From assembly GCF_040096455.1 (NCBI RefSeq), contig NZ_JBBMER010000012.1:1-48558 (forward strand): 48,558 nt of DNA, in the 5' to 3' direction. Shown piece by piece: positions 1 to 8,781 of the stretch (within the stretch, counting starts at the first letter, position 1; the number at the start of each line of letters is the position of its first letter). Source of the stretch: Lachnospira rogosae (lineage in GTDB: Bacteria > Bacillota > Clostridia > Lachnospirales > Lachnospiraceae). A program made the position numbers and the translations under genes. Under the pieces are notes generated by a model. That model did not search any database, was not told where the DNA came from, and was given only the letters and a program-made list of their open reading frames with translations.

Positions 1-68
1 GCGTTGCTTTTCCACGCATCCGAAGTTTCGAAGAAACTTCTAAGTGACTACGAAGTAGTCATATTATA
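1..68. repeat. Double-hairpin repeat, copy 1
   Basis: Two small perfect hairpins in tandem, each with a GAA loop on the + strand: GAAGTTTC-GAA-GAAACTTC (22-40) and GACTAC-GAA-GTAGTC (46-60). A near-identical unit, including the upstream GCTTTTCCACGCAT word, occurs twice at 38962-39105. This copy lies just beyond the stop codon of nadB, so it may form part of that gene's 3' end. The window edge may cut its left side. Confidence 0.8.
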
Positions 69-82
69 CCATATTTTTCTTT

Positions 83-1393
83 TTATGCTGTCTGCTTTCC
101 TGCATCTGCTTCATCTATTTTATCTTTTACAAGCTTTGCATATAATTCATTCAAGGCATTTTCATCTTCATAATCCGTAAGCTTCATATTAGCAACATAG
201 GCATCGGCCGATGCATTAAGTTTATCAGCTAATTCGCTATCTATCATATTATGAGCTGCTCTCTTGGCAAATACAAGGCTTTCAAGAAGTGAATTGCTCG
301 CAAGCCTGTTTCTTCCGTGAACACCATTGCAGGCTGTTTCACCTACTGCATATAATCTGTCCATAGATGTCCTGCTCTCATAATCAACCTTTATGCCACC
401 CATAAAATAATGCTGTGCTGGTACAACCGGTATACATTCTTTAGTGACATCATAACCCTGCTGTCTGCAATGCTCAACTATATTAGGAAAATGCGATTTC
501 AGCTCAGCTTCTGGAATCGTCCTTAAATCTTCCCAGACGTAATCTGTTCCGTCCTTTTTCATCTGCTCATATATAGCCTGTGTAAGTAAATCCCTTGGCA
601 GAAGTTCATTAACAAATCTGTCGCCATTCTTGTCATAAAGCTTTGCACCCTCGCCTCTTACTGACTCAGATATAAGAAAGCTTCTGTCCTTCTCATCTTT
701 AGAATAAAATGTTGTTGGATGAATCTGGACATAGTTAATATCCTTTAATTCAACATTATGCTTAACAGCAATTGCAATCGAGTCCCCTGTAAGATGTCTG
801 AAATTAGTTGAATGTCTATAAAGACCACCTATTCCGCCTGTTGCAAGAACAGTGACATCTGCCTTAACTGTCATAAGGCTGTTATCTGATTTTCTTATAA
901 CCGCACCAAGACATTCATTATTATAGCTTATAATGTCTAACATCCTTGTATTCTCTAATAAAGTTACATTAGGAAGCTCCCTTACTCTTTCAAGCAGATG
1001 ACTTGTTATCTCTTTTCCTGTAACGTCCTCATGGAATATTATTCTGTTACTGCTGTGTGCTCCCTCTTTAGTGTATGTAAGATTGCCCTGCTCATCTTTC
1101 TTAAAATCAGCACCTGTCTCAATTAAATCCTTGACAACATCTCTTGACGAACGAATCATTATCTCTACTGATTTCTTATCATTCTCATAATGTCCTGCTT
1201 TAAGTGTATCCTCAAAATAACTGTCATAATCACTATCATCCTTTAACATACACATTCCACCCTGTGCAAGATATGAATCACTGCTTTCTGCATCACTGCT
1301 TGTTATCATAAGAATTCGCTTATCTCTCGGAAGATTGAGTGCACAATAAAGACCTGAACAGCCGCAGCCTACTATTAATACATCTGTTTCCAT
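83..1393 (-). CDS. nadB: L-aspartate oxidase
   Basis: FAD enzyme oxidising L-aspartate to iminoaspartate, the first step of de novo NAD synthesis, in the cytoplasm. The N-terminus has the dinucleotide-binding fold (VLIVGCGCSGLYCAL, residues ~5-19), followed by the SYLAQGG flavin contact. Family landmarks follow: the HPTTF block, the RGEGAKL and NELLPRDLLTQAI active-site segment, HYFMGGIKVD, and the C-terminal FAD motif GETACNGVHGRNRLASNSLL. At 436 residues it is about 100 shorter than the E. coli enzyme; most of the C-terminal helical domain is missing, while the catalytic domains are complete. The start has a GGAG site 7 nt upstream. It is the second gene of an operon with nadA, 76 bp upstream. 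Confidence 0.96.
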   Translation of the reverse strand: METDVLIVGCGCSGLYCALNLPRDKRILMITSSDAESSDSYLAQGGMCMLKDDSDYDSYFEDTLKAGHYENDKKSVEIMIRSSRDVVKDLIETGADFKKDEQGNLTYTKEGAHSSNRIIFHEDVTGKEITSHLLERVRELPNVTLLENTRMLDIISYNNECLGAVIRKSDNSLMTVKADVTVLATGGIGGLYRHSTNFRHLTGDSIAIAVKHNVELKDINYVQIHPTTFYSKDEKDRSFLISESVRGEGAKLYDKNGDRFVNELLPRDLLTQAIYEQMKKDGTDYVWEDLRTIPEAELKSHFPNIVEHCRQQGYDVTKECIPVVPAQHYFMGGIKVDYESRTSMDRLYAVGETACNGVHGRNRLASNSLLESLVFAKRAAHNMIDSELADKLNASADAYVANMKLTDYEDENALNELYAKLVKDKIDEADAGKQTA

Positions 1394-1469
1394 AATTTTA
1401 CTCCATTTCTTTAATTATACCAGTTTGTTATATACCATTTATCTGCAATGTATTTTAATATTAATCATA

Positions 1470-2378
1470 TTATTTTGCTGCCAGCTCAAGCATTTTATTA
1501 AGTGGCTTTAATGCACACTGTGCAAGTTCTTCATCAACAAATACCTCATTAGTATCATTTTCAAGAACATCTAATACCTTATCCAGCGTAACTTTTTTCA
1601 TATTCACGCATACCTGGTCAGGCTTAACTGTATAAAGCTTCTTGTCTGGTGCCTTCTTTCTTATCTCATTGAACACACCATCAACTGTTCCGATAATATA
1701 TTCATCTGCATCAGTATCAACAACATAATCAATAATTCCTGATGTGCTTCCAACATAATCTGCAAATGCCAGTACATCTTCTGTACATTCAGGATGGGCT
1801 GCAAATCTAGCCTCTGGGTGTAATTCTTTAGCCTTTAACACCATATCTTTAGTAATGACAACGTGTCTTGGGCAGCAGCCATTATTAAATATAAAATTCT
1901 TATCTGGACATTGCTTCGCAACATAGCTTCCCAGATTTCTGTCTGGTATAAAAAATATATTTTTATTAGGAAGATTTTTAACAATCTTAACTGCATTAGA
2001 TGATGTTACACATACATCTGAATATTTCTTTAATTCAGCAGTTGAATTAATATAACAGACAACCGCAAGGTCATCATACTTTTCTCTTAAAGCAAGTATC
2101 TCATCTTTGTCAGCCATGTGTGCCATAGGACAGTCTGCATTCATATCCGGCATAAACACTCTTTTCTTAGGATTAAGGATTTTCGCACTTTCTCCCATAA
2201 ATTCAACACCAGCAAATATAATTCTGTCCTGACTCACCTTAGTAGCCACCTTGCTTAAATAAAACGAGTCACCTATATAATCTGCAACGTCCTGAACATC
2301 TTCATCAACATAATAATGTGCAAGTATTACTGCGTTCTTCTCTTTCTTTAACTTTTCAATATCGCTTACGATAGACAT
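1470..2378 (-). CDS. nadA: Quinolinate synthase A
   Basis: [4Fe-4S] enzyme that condenses iminoaspartate (from NadB) with dihydroxyacetone phosphate to quinolinate. Visible landmarks are ILAHYYVDEDVQDVADYIGDS near the N-terminus, VVCYINSTAELK, the NGCCPRH block, AAHPEC and C-terminal CVNMKKVTLDKV. The three family cluster ligands should be Cys in the CYINS, AHPEC-proximal or NGCC, and CVNMK blocks. The reading frame stays open to 2546, but the start at 2378 (MSIVSDIEKL) is chosen: it has GGAGG 8 nt upstream and gives 302 residues, the normal length, whereas the longer form would add 56 residues across the promoter. It is first in the operon, before nadB. Confidence 0.96.
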   Translation of the reverse strand: MSIVSDIEKLKKEKNAVILAHYYVDEDVQDVADYIGDSFYLSKVATKVSQDRIIFAGVEFMGESAKILNPKKRVFMPDMNADCPMAHMADKDEILALREKYDDLAVVCYINSTAELKKYSDVCVTSSNAVKIVKNLPNKNIFFIPDRNLGSYVAKQCPDKNFIFNNGCCPRHVVITKDMVLKAKELHPEARFAAHPECTEDVLAFADYVGSTSGIIDYVVDTDADEYIIGTVDGVFNEIRKKAPDKKLYTVKPDQVCVNMKKVTLDKVLDVLENDTNEVFVDEELAQCALKPLNKMLELAAK

Positions 2379-2412
2379 ATGTATTCCTCCAGAAATCGTT
2401 ATAATTTCACAA

Positions 2413-2458
2413 AGTATACTACAAAACTTTACAGCTGACAAGACAGTTGTAAAGTTTT
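2413..2458 (-). promoter_or_regulatory. nadA promoter overlapped by a long dyad operator
   Basis: On the minus strand TTGTCA (2436-2441), a 17-nt spacer and TATACT (2413-2418) form a good sigma-A promoter. The -35 box sits at the centre of a palindrome with 15-bp arms: AAAACTTTACAGCTG (2423-2437), 6 bp, CAGTTGTAAAGTTTT (2444-2458), with one mismatch. This is where a repressor of NAD synthesis would bind. A NiaR/YrxA-type regulator is the obvious candidate by pathway, but that assignment is inference. Confidence 0.65.
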
Positions 2459-2524
2459 TCGGTAAATTTTGTAATATTCCAGTAAAACTGATAAAAGATA
2501 TATGCTTATACACAATAAAAGCAC

Positions 2525-2563
2525 TAAAAAAAGACGTAACAGCCATCCGCTGCTACGCCCTTT
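2525..2563 (-). terminator. Intrinsic terminator after the PqqD-like gene
   Basis: On the minus strand GGGCGTAGCAGC-GGAT-GGCTGTTACGTC folds into a stem with G-U pairs and is followed by a run of seven T (2525-2531). It ends the OPT/PqqD-like transcript before the nadA promoter. Confidence 0.8.
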
Positions 2564-2579
2564 TATCTAAACTAAGTAT

Positions 2580-2945
2580 TTACTTATTGAATGTTATAAA
2601 ACCATAACTTTCAAGTGTCTTAAAATATTGTACAAGTCTTTTATACAAAGGCTCAGCTTTATCACCAAAATGCTCGTGCACAAGCTCAGATATATCATAT
2701 ATCGTTCTTGCACCATCTATATATGGCCATATGAAATTACCCATTTCATCAAGATGAATCTTTGATATTCTTGGCTTTCTGAATACAACCTGTGCTATTT
2801 TATTAAACACACCTTTATTCTCAACCATTATTGTTACTGCACCATTATCGTCTGTTTGAAAAGGATATTTATCCTCATTATGCATTGGCACATAATCAAG
2901 GTAATTAGCACTTTCTGCCTTTGCCTTCTTAGATTTTGTCTTCAT
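2580..2945 (-). CDS. PqqD-like (RiPP recognition element type) protein
   Basis: A 121-residue soluble protein of the PqqD family. After a Lys-rich N-terminus (1-12) comes a divergent first half; the recognisable family signature is at ~63-110: HLDEMGNFIWPYIDGARTI, then DISELVHEHFGD and a C-terminal helix with LVQYFKTLESYGFITF. PqqD domains usually bind leader peptides for radical-SAM enzymes, but no radical-SAM peptide-modifying enzyme or precursor peptide is seen nearby. It starts 13 bp after the OPT transporter stop with only a weak ribosome site, suggesting translational coupling. A role tied to the transporter's peptide substrate is possible but is inference. Confidence 0.8.
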   Translation of the reverse strand: MKTKSKKAKAESANYLDYVPMHNEDKYPFQTDDNGAVTIMVENKGVFNKIAQVVFRKPRISKIHLDEMGNFIWPYIDGARTIYDISELVHEHFGDKAEPLYKRLVQYFKTLESYGFITFNK

Positions 2946-2958
2946 ATTCGTTCACACT

Positions 2959-4851
2959 CTACTTTTCTTTGCTCTTAGTCCATACTGCATTCTTTAATAT
3001 TAAAAGAACCATAATAACCATTAACACAATAGAACCGATTGTTCCAAGTGAAATGCTTCCTGATAAATCAATTGGATCTGCAAGTCCAACTACTGCAAAT
3101 ATAGCAAGAAGAATACCTACAAGACCTTCACCAGCAATAAGTCCTGAGCAGAAAAGAATTCCACCACTTGCTTCGTTGTCCTTATCCTTATCTTTAGACT
3201 TCTTGTCAACAAAGTGACGGATAAGTCCACCAATCATAATTGTTGCTGAAAGCTCTAATGGAAGGTATAAACCAATTGCTACTGGAAGAACTGAAATACC
3301 AAGTATTTCAATTACTAATGCAATAAATACACCGATGAACACAAGTGCCCAAGGAAGATTTCCTTGCATAACACCTTCTACGATTGTCTTCATAAGAGTA
3401 GCCTGAGGAGCTGCAAGTTCTGTTGTACCAAAGCCCCATGCACTGTCAAGAAGAACAAGAACGCCACCGATTGTTAATGCTGCAATAACTGCACCTAAAA
3501 GTTCACCAATCTGCTGCTTCTTAGGTGTAGCACCAAGGATATAACCAGTCTTTAAATCCTGTGATGTATCACCAGCCATAGCTGCGATAATACAGATTAC
3601 AGAACCGATACCGATAGCACCCTTCATACCATGAACACCTACATCACCTGTAACCTTAAGGCATAATGTAGCAAATAAAAGTGTAGCAATAGCCATACCT
3701 GATACAGGGTTGTTACTGCTTCCTACAATACCAACCATACGAGAAGATACTGTTGCGAAGAAGAAACCAAATATTACTATAAGAATAGCACCAAGAATTG
3801 TAACAGGAATATCTGGAATAAGCCAGATAGCAATTGTAACAACAACAATACCAATTGCAATAGCCTTCATATCAATATCCTGTTCTGTACGAAGCTTACC
3901 TGTGTTCTTATCACCTTTCATTCCCTTGATAGCATCTGAGAATGTTTTTACAATAAGTGGTAATGACTTAATAAGACTTATAATACCACCTGTTGCGACG
4001 GCACCAGCACCGATATATTTGATGTAATTACTCCAGATTGCACTTGCTCCCTTTGTTGCATATAAATCAGCAATAGAGATTGTACCTGGATAAAGTATTG
4101 TTGAACCACCAAATGTTACAATAGCCGGAATAAGTACGAACCAGCCTAATATACCACCAGCAAACATATATGATGCAATCTTAGGTCCACATATGTAACC
4201 TACACCAAGTAATGCCGGATATACTTCTGCTGAAAGTTCTGTCTTAAGCGACTTAATAGGTGCTGTAATAACACTAGGAATAACCTTAATTCCATCAGTA
4301 ATGAACTTAAATAATGCTGCAAATCCCATACCTGCAAATACAGACTTGGCACTTGCTCCACCTTCTTCACCAGCAAGTAATACTTCAGCACAAGCTGTTC
4401 CTTCTGGATAAGGAAGTGTTCCGTGTTCTTTAACGATAAGTGCATTTCTAAGTGGAACCATAAAGAGAACACCAAGAATACCACCGCAAAGAGATATTAA
4501 CATTATTGTAAGAAGTGATGGAGAATCCATAATTCCATCTTTAGCCCATAAGAATAATACAGGCAATGTAAAAATAGCACCTGCTGCTAATGATTCACCC
4601 GCAGAGCCAATTGTCTGAACCATATTGCTCTCAAGGATAGAATCTTTTTTCATGATGACACGTATAACACCCATAGAAATAACGGCTGCTGGGATTGATG
4701 CTGAAACAGTCATACCTACCCTTAAACCAAGGTAAGCATTAGCAGCACCGAATACTACAGCAAGAAGCATACCCATAATAACAGATGTTACTGTGAATTC
4801 TGGAGTAATCTTATCCGCAGGTATATACGGCTTAAACTGCTCGTCTTTCAT
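2959..4851 (-). CDS. OPT family oligopeptide transporter
   Basis: A 630-residue polytopic membrane protein of the OPT family, whose members import oligopeptides or metal chelates with protons. The N-terminus carries the typical FTVTSVIMGMLLAVVFGAANAYLGLRVGMT block (~18-47), followed by many hydrophobic helices. LPYPEGTACAEVL (~146-158) and GDTSQDLKTGY (~427-437) are characteristic of the prokaryotic OPT subfamily. The start has AGGAGG 6 nt upstream. It heads a two-gene unit with the PqqD-like gene. The substrate cannot be read from the sequence. Confidence 0.93.
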   Translation of the reverse strand: MKDEQFKPYIPADKITPEFTVTSVIMGMLLAVVFGAANAYLGLRVGMTVSASIPAAVISMGVIRVIMKKDSILESNMVQTIGSAGESLAAGAIFTLPVLFLWAKDGIMDSPSLLTIMLISLCGGILGVLFMVPLRNALIVKEHGTLPYPEGTACAEVLLAGEEGGASAKSVFAGMGFAALFKFITDGIKVIPSVITAPIKSLKTELSAEVYPALLGVGYICGPKIASYMFAGGILGWFVLIPAIVTFGGSTILYPGTISIADLYATKGASAIWSNYIKYIGAGAVATGGIISLIKSLPLIVKTFSDAIKGMKGDKNTGKLRTEQDIDMKAIAIGIVVVTIAIWLIPDIPVTILGAILIVIFGFFFATVSSRMVGIVGSSNNPVSGMAIATLLFATLCLKVTGDVGVHGMKGAIGIGSVICIIAAMAGDTSQDLKTGYILGATPKKQQIGELLGAVIAALTIGGVLVLLDSAWGFGTTELAAPQATLMKTIVEGVMQGNLPWALVFIGVFIALVIEILGISVLPVAIGLYLPLELSATIMIGGLIRHFVDKKSKDKDKDNEASGGILFCSGLIAGEGLVGILLAIFAVVGLADPIDLSGSISLGTIGSIVLMVIMVLLILKNAVWTKSKEK

Positions 4852-4920
4852 AAAAAACCTCCTAAAAGTATAAAAATCATTGATGAATTATTGCCAGACG
4901 ATATAATACAATAAATCATC

Positions 4921-4966
4921 AAAAAAAATAGAGATGACAACTTCAATGACAGCTGTCACCTCTTTT
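4921..4966 (-). terminator. Terminator after the purO-purH operon
   Basis: On the minus strand GAGGTGACAGCTGTCATTG and AAGTTGTCATCTC form a stem that is followed by TATTTTTTTT. It lies beyond the purH stop at 5128. The rest of 4852-5127 is AT-rich and holds the OPT upstream region; I see no gene in it. Confidence 0.75.
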
Positions 4967-5127
4967 AATCTTTAGTATTTTATCACATTAAATTGAAAAA
5001 ATAAAGTACCAATTATATACTCTTTAAATTTTTATTAAATATTCCAGAAAATGGAATAAACTAATTCCAGAAAATAATTAATTGCTCATTTTATATCGCG
5101 GATATCTTTTATCAAAAATACTTTTAA

Positions 5128-6309
5128 TTAGTGGTGGAATAATCTCATTCCTGTAAAGCACATTGCAATGCCTCTCTTGTTGCAGGTTTCAATAACATTA
5201 TCATCTCTTATTGAACCACCTGGCTGTGCAATATACTTAACACCGCTCTTATATGCTCTCTCAATATTATCGCCAAATGGGAAGAACGCATCTGAACCGA
5301 GTGCAACATTTGTGTTGCCATCAAGCCATACTCTCTTTTCTTCCTTAGTAAACGCTTCTGGCTTCTCTGTAAATACTCTCTCCCATGCTCCATCTTCAAG
5401 AATATCCATATATTCATCACCAATGTAAAGATCAATTGCATTATCTCTGTCAGCTCTGCCTACACCTTCCTTAAATGGAAGTTCTAATACCTTAGGGTTC
5501 TGACGAAGATACCAGTTATCAGCCTTCTGTCCTGCAAGTCTTGTACAGTGAATTCTTGACTGCTGTCCAGCTCCGATACCGATTGCCTGTCCATTCTTTG
5601 CATAGCATACTGAGTTAGACTGTGTATACTTTAATGTAATAAGGGCAATTATTAAATCAATCTTTGCCTGCTTTGGAATTTCTTTATTCTCTGTAACAAC
5701 ATTTTCAAGAAGCTCTTCATTAATCTTGAATTCATTACGTCCCTGCTCAAATGTAACACCATATACCTGCTTTCTCTCAACTGGTGCTGGACGGTATGAA
5801 GGGTCAATCTTAATTATATTGTAATTACCCTTCTTCTTGCCCTTAAGTATCTCTAAAGCTTCATCTGTGAAACCAGGAGCGATAATACCATCTGATACTT
5901 CGTGCTGGATAAGCTTTGCTGTTGAAGCATCACACTCATCTGATAATGATATGAAATCACCAAATGATGACATTCTGTCTGCACCTCTTGCTCTTGCATA
6001 AGCACAGGCGAGTGGTGAAAGCTCTCCGATACTCTCATCTACCCAGTATATTTTCTTCTCTACTTCACTAAGAGGAAGTCCTACTGCCGCACCTGCTGGT
6101 GATACATGCTTAAATGAAGTTGCAGCTGGAAGTCCTGTTGCTTCCTTTAATTCCTTAACAAGCTGATAGCCATTGAATGCATCTAAGAAATTGATATAAC
6201 CTGGTCTTCCGTTAAGGATTTCTACTGGAAGCCCGCTTCCGTCTTCCATAAATATTCTTGATGGCTTCTGATTAGGGTTGCAGCCATATTTTAACTGAAA
6301 TTCGTTCAT
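5128..6309 (-). CDS. purH: AICAR transformylase, stand-alone
   Basis: Transfers a formyl group from 10-formyl-THF to AICAR, giving FAICAR, the penultimate step of IMP synthesis. The 393 residues correspond only to the transformylase domain of PurH: YGCNPNQKPSR at the N-terminus, the catalytic K-H pair in ATSFKHVSPAGAAVG (~62-76), SFGDFISLSD, TLKYTQSNSVCYAKNGQAIGIGAGQQSR and GGSIRDDNVIE near the end. The MGS-like IMP cyclohydrolase domain that precedes it in ordinary bifunctional PurH is absent; the separate purO gene lies just upstream, 90 bp away. GGAG lies 7 nt before the start. The pair is controlled by the upstream ZTP riboswitch. Confidence 0.94.
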   Translation of the reverse strand: MNEFQLKYGCNPNQKPSRIFMEDGSGLPVEILNGRPGYINFLDAFNGYQLVKELKEATGLPAATSFKHVSPAGAAVGLPLSEVEKKIYWVDESIGELSPLACAYARARGADRMSSFGDFISLSDECDASTAKLIQHEVSDGIIAPGFTDEALEILKGKKKGNYNIIKIDPSYRPAPVERKQVYGVTFEQGRNEFKINEELLENVVTENKEIPKQAKIDLIIALITLKYTQSNSVCYAKNGQAIGIGAGQQSRIHCTRLAGQKADNWYLRQNPKVLELPFKEGVGRADRDNAIDLYIGDEYMDILEDGAWERVFTEKPEAFTKEEKRVWLDGNTNVALGSDAFFPFGDNIERAYKSGVKYIAQPGGSIRDDNVIETCNKRGIAMCFTGMRLFHH

Positions 6310-6399
6310 AACTATTCTCCATTCATTTATTAATTCCTATTATTAATTCTTAATTATTTATTATATTAATAGTTCTTAGTTAGTAGTTCTTATTATTTA

Positions 6400-7113
6400 T
6401 TATTTATTCTTATTGATAATTCTTGTTTCATATTCACCTGTCTTGATATCAATAAATCTTACAAAAAGTGATACTTTATTATCTTCATTAAGATTTTCCC
6501 ATACCATATTAGTAAATGTATCAATATTGCCTTCTATTCTGACTAATACAGGTTCTCCCTCAAAGCTTGGAAGTGGTGAACCATCATTCATATATGTATG
6601 AATAAAATGTCCCTCTCCTGCAATTGGTGCATCATATGTAAATGTAAATCTGTCACACTGGTTAGGATTGCCGTTGTGGCTCTTTAATATTGACATTGCA
6701 TAATCATATTCACCGTTATCGACTGTCATAAGACCTGATATTCTAGGAGTAAAGTTAGGAGCATCTGGTTCAAATTCCCTTGTTCTTAATGATTCTTCAA
6801 ATGTCTTTCCTGTACTCATAAGGTCATATACCGTATCTGTCTGGTCACCATTAGTAACGATTGTCTTCTTTCCAAGAACACGTACTGGAGCATATATTAT
6901 AAGGCTTGGATCTTCAAGCTTACTTGGGTCAAACGCCTCTGTTCTTATTCCTTCCTTGTCCTCAACGAATACTCTGTTACGGCTGTTAGCACTTCTTCCC
7001 ATAATAAAATATGCTGTAACAGCCTTTGTTCCGTCTGCTGATCTTCCGATAACAATTCCTCTTCCCGGATAAGAACAACCCGATAATTCCTTTTCAAGTG
7101 TTGTAATCTGCAT
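6400..7113 (-). CDS. purO: IMP cyclohydrolase, PurO type
   Basis: Closes the ring of FAICAR to IMP, the last step of purine synthesis. The 237-residue protein matches the PurO family first known from archaea: YPGRGIVIGRSADGTKAVTAYFIMGRSANSRNRVF (~14-48), the NGDQTD segment, EPDAPNFTPRISG and CDRFTFTYDAPIAGEGHFIHTY. The frame is open to 7233, but the start at 7113 is chosen because GGAGG lies 6-7 nt upstream and the homologous region begins there; a longer form would run toward the riboswitch. It is the first gene after the ZTP riboswitch and supplies the activity missing from the neighbouring PurH. Confidence 0.9.
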   Translation of the reverse strand: MQITTLEKELSGCSYPGRGIVIGRSADGTKAVTAYFIMGRSANSRNRVFVEDKEGIRTEAFDPSKLEDPSLIIYAPVRVLGKKTIVTNGDQTDTVYDLMSTGKTFEESLRTREFEPDAPNFTPRISGLMTVDNGEYDYAMSILKSHNGNPNQCDRFTFTYDAPIAGEGHFIHTYMNDGSPLPSFEGEPVLVRIEGNIDTFTNMVWENLNEDNKVSLFVRFIDIKTGEYETRIINKNK

Positions 7114-7256
7114 AATAATCCTCCATTTCTGTTTTTCATACAGTCTGTAAAAAATGTACAAAGCACATACCGCACTATGTGCAGTCGCCTTTGGCAAGCT
7201 ACATCTTCGTGCAAGTGTGCATAATCGGCACAAAGTGCCTTTTGTATAATTTATAC

Positions 7257-7421
7257 AAAAAAGCCGACCTTATCTGGGTAACCTTTTAAGTGGCTGCCCA
7301 GGCGGTCGGCTGATAATCATATATATACTGTACTCCCTGTGGGTAATCCCACACATATTCCATAACTTTAACCAATTAAAAGCTCTGTATAATATGCTTT
7401 CCGCCAGTCGTACAGCTCATA
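7257..7421 (-). promoter_or_regulatory. ZTP (pfl) riboswitch with terminator
   Basis: Read on the minus strand, the leader contains the two conserved blocks of the ZTP/pfl motif. The 5' domain has GACTGGCGG (about 7401-7409) and CCCACAGGGAGT (about 7334-7345); the 3' domain has the hallmark CCGCCTGGGCA (7295-7305). The 3' domain merges with an intrinsic terminator, GCCGACC (7304-7310) pairing with GGTCGGC (7263-7269), then six T (7257-7262). The family senses ZMP/ZTP, the phosphorylated AICAR that accumulates when 10-formyl-THF is short, and turns genes on. Here it precedes purO and purH, the enzymes that consume AICAR, which fits exactly. Confidence 0.9.
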
Positions 7422-7426
7422 GTTTT

Positions 7427-7455
7427 AAGATACACTAAGTTGTGGCATTTTTCAA
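7427..7455 (-). promoter_or_regulatory. Promoter of the riboswitch-purO-purH operon
   Basis: On the minus strand TTGAAA (7450-7455), 17 nt, TATCTT (7427-7432). The expected start, about 7 nt further on, coincides with the 5' edge of the ZTP riboswitch. Confidence 0.5.
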
Positions 7456-7518
7456 CATTATTTTAAATATAGTTTTTATGCTATAACAATTAATATTATT
7501 ATTACACTACAGATATTT

Positions 7519-8646
7519 TTAGTAGTTACCCAGAAGCTTGATTGACTTAGCTTCTTCCTGTATTCCTCTTAACGCATTCATAACGCGGGGATCATCAATA
7601 TTACCCTCGAAATCCACAAAGAACTTATAATCCCACTGCTTATCTGCTGGTCTTGACTCGATTTTATACATATTAAGCCCATTATATATTATGTGGCTTA
7701 AAAGATTATAAAGTGTTCCTGCCTCATTGGCTGTCTCGAATACTATACTTGTCTTGTTAGCATTTTTTAAGAAACGTCTTGCATTAGTTATTATTACAAA
7801 TCTGGTTGTATTGTTAGATAAGTCAGCAATACCTGTTTCTAATACTTCAAGACCATATATCTGTGCAGCTTTCTTACTAGATATTGCAACGTGCGTGTGA
7901 TCATTTTCTGATAATAGCATCTTAGCCGCCATAGCTGTATTAGCCTGATGAATTCTCTGCCAATCCTTGTGTGTATTAAGGAAATGGTCGCACTGCATAA
8001 TTCCCTGTGGGTGCGAATATACAGTTGTAACCTTATTAATATCTGTTCCCTTAAGTCCTACAAGAACGTGATCTATATTAACAAATGTCTCAGCAATTAT
8101 GTAGTTATCATATTCCTGTAATAAATCATATACACCTACAACACTTCCCGTTGTAGAATTCTCAATTGGAAGCACACCATAATCAGCTTCCTTATTCTTA
8201 ACTGCTTCCATAACGTCTCTCCAGGTAGGAACACCATAATTATCACAGTCCTCCCCAAAGAAATTGCAGGCAGCTTCCTGTGTGTATGCACCCGGAACTC
8301 CCTGATATACAATCTTAACACCCTCTTTATTAATGCTTTCTATAGCCTCATAAGGTTCTCTTAAAGTCTGACCCATAGCTTCAAGAAGCTGATACTGTCC
8401 TTTTCTTGAATTAGCCATAATCTGTGAAAATAAGTCATCAATGGCATGGACATTAGCCTCATTTTTAACAAGCTTTGTAACAGCTTCAATCTTCGCACGT
8501 TCTCTCTGTGTATCAAGAACTTTCTTTCCTGTCTGGATTTTGTACTCTGCAACTTCCTTTGTAAGCTTCATTCTCTGTTCAAACAAATCGACAAGCTGTT
8601 TATCAATACCGTCAATCTGCTCTCTTATTACATTCAAATCTAACAT
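7519..8646 (-). CDS. pheA: Bifunctional chorismate mutase/prephenate dehydratase
   Basis: Converts chorismate via prephenate to phenylpyruvate for phenylalanine synthesis. Domain order: AroQ-type chorismate mutase at ~1-90 (IREQIDGIDKQLVDLFEQRM, then EYKIQTGKKVLDTQRE); prephenate dehydratase at ~108-285 (YQGVPGAYTQEAACNFFG, PIENSTTGSV, and the catalytic TRF triad in NNTTRFVII); C-terminal ACT domain at ~298-370 with the ESRP effector motif (YKIESRPADKQWDYKFFVDFEG). The length of 375 is normal for the fused P-protein. GAGG lies 7 nt before the start. It is a single gene with no obvious attenuator. Feedback by phenylalanine through the ACT domain is expected from the family. Confidence 0.95.
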   Translation of the reverse strand: MLDLNVIREQIDGIDKQLVDLFEQRMKLTKEVAEYKIQTGKKVLDTQRERAKIEAVTKLVKNEANVHAIDDLFSQIMANSRKGQYQLLEAMGQTLREPYEAIESINKEGVKIVYQGVPGAYTQEAACNFFGEDCDNYGVPTWRDVMEAVKNKEADYGVLPIENSTTGSVVGVYDLLQEYDNYIIAETFVNIDHVLVGLKGTDINKVTTVYSHPQGIMQCDHFLNTHKDWQRIHQANTAMAAKMLLSENDHTHVAISSKKAAQIYGLEVLETGIADLSNNTTRFVIITNARRFLKNANKTSIVFETANEAGTLYNLLSHIIYNGLNMYKIESRPADKQWDYKFFVDFEGNIDDPRVMNALRGIQEEAKSIKLLGNY

Positions 8647-8781
8647 TTTTCAACCTCGTAATCTTTATTGCTTTAAACCATTGATATTGTATCATATTTT
8701 TTGTAATATGTAAGTAAATAATTAACAACTATTAATAATACTGATTAATTATATAAAATACTACAGAATGGAGATTACAAT

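Noticed and set aside
2379..2546. N-terminal extension of nadA
   Set aside because: It would cross the promoter and dyad; a strong Shine-Dalgarno precedes the internal ATG where homology begins.
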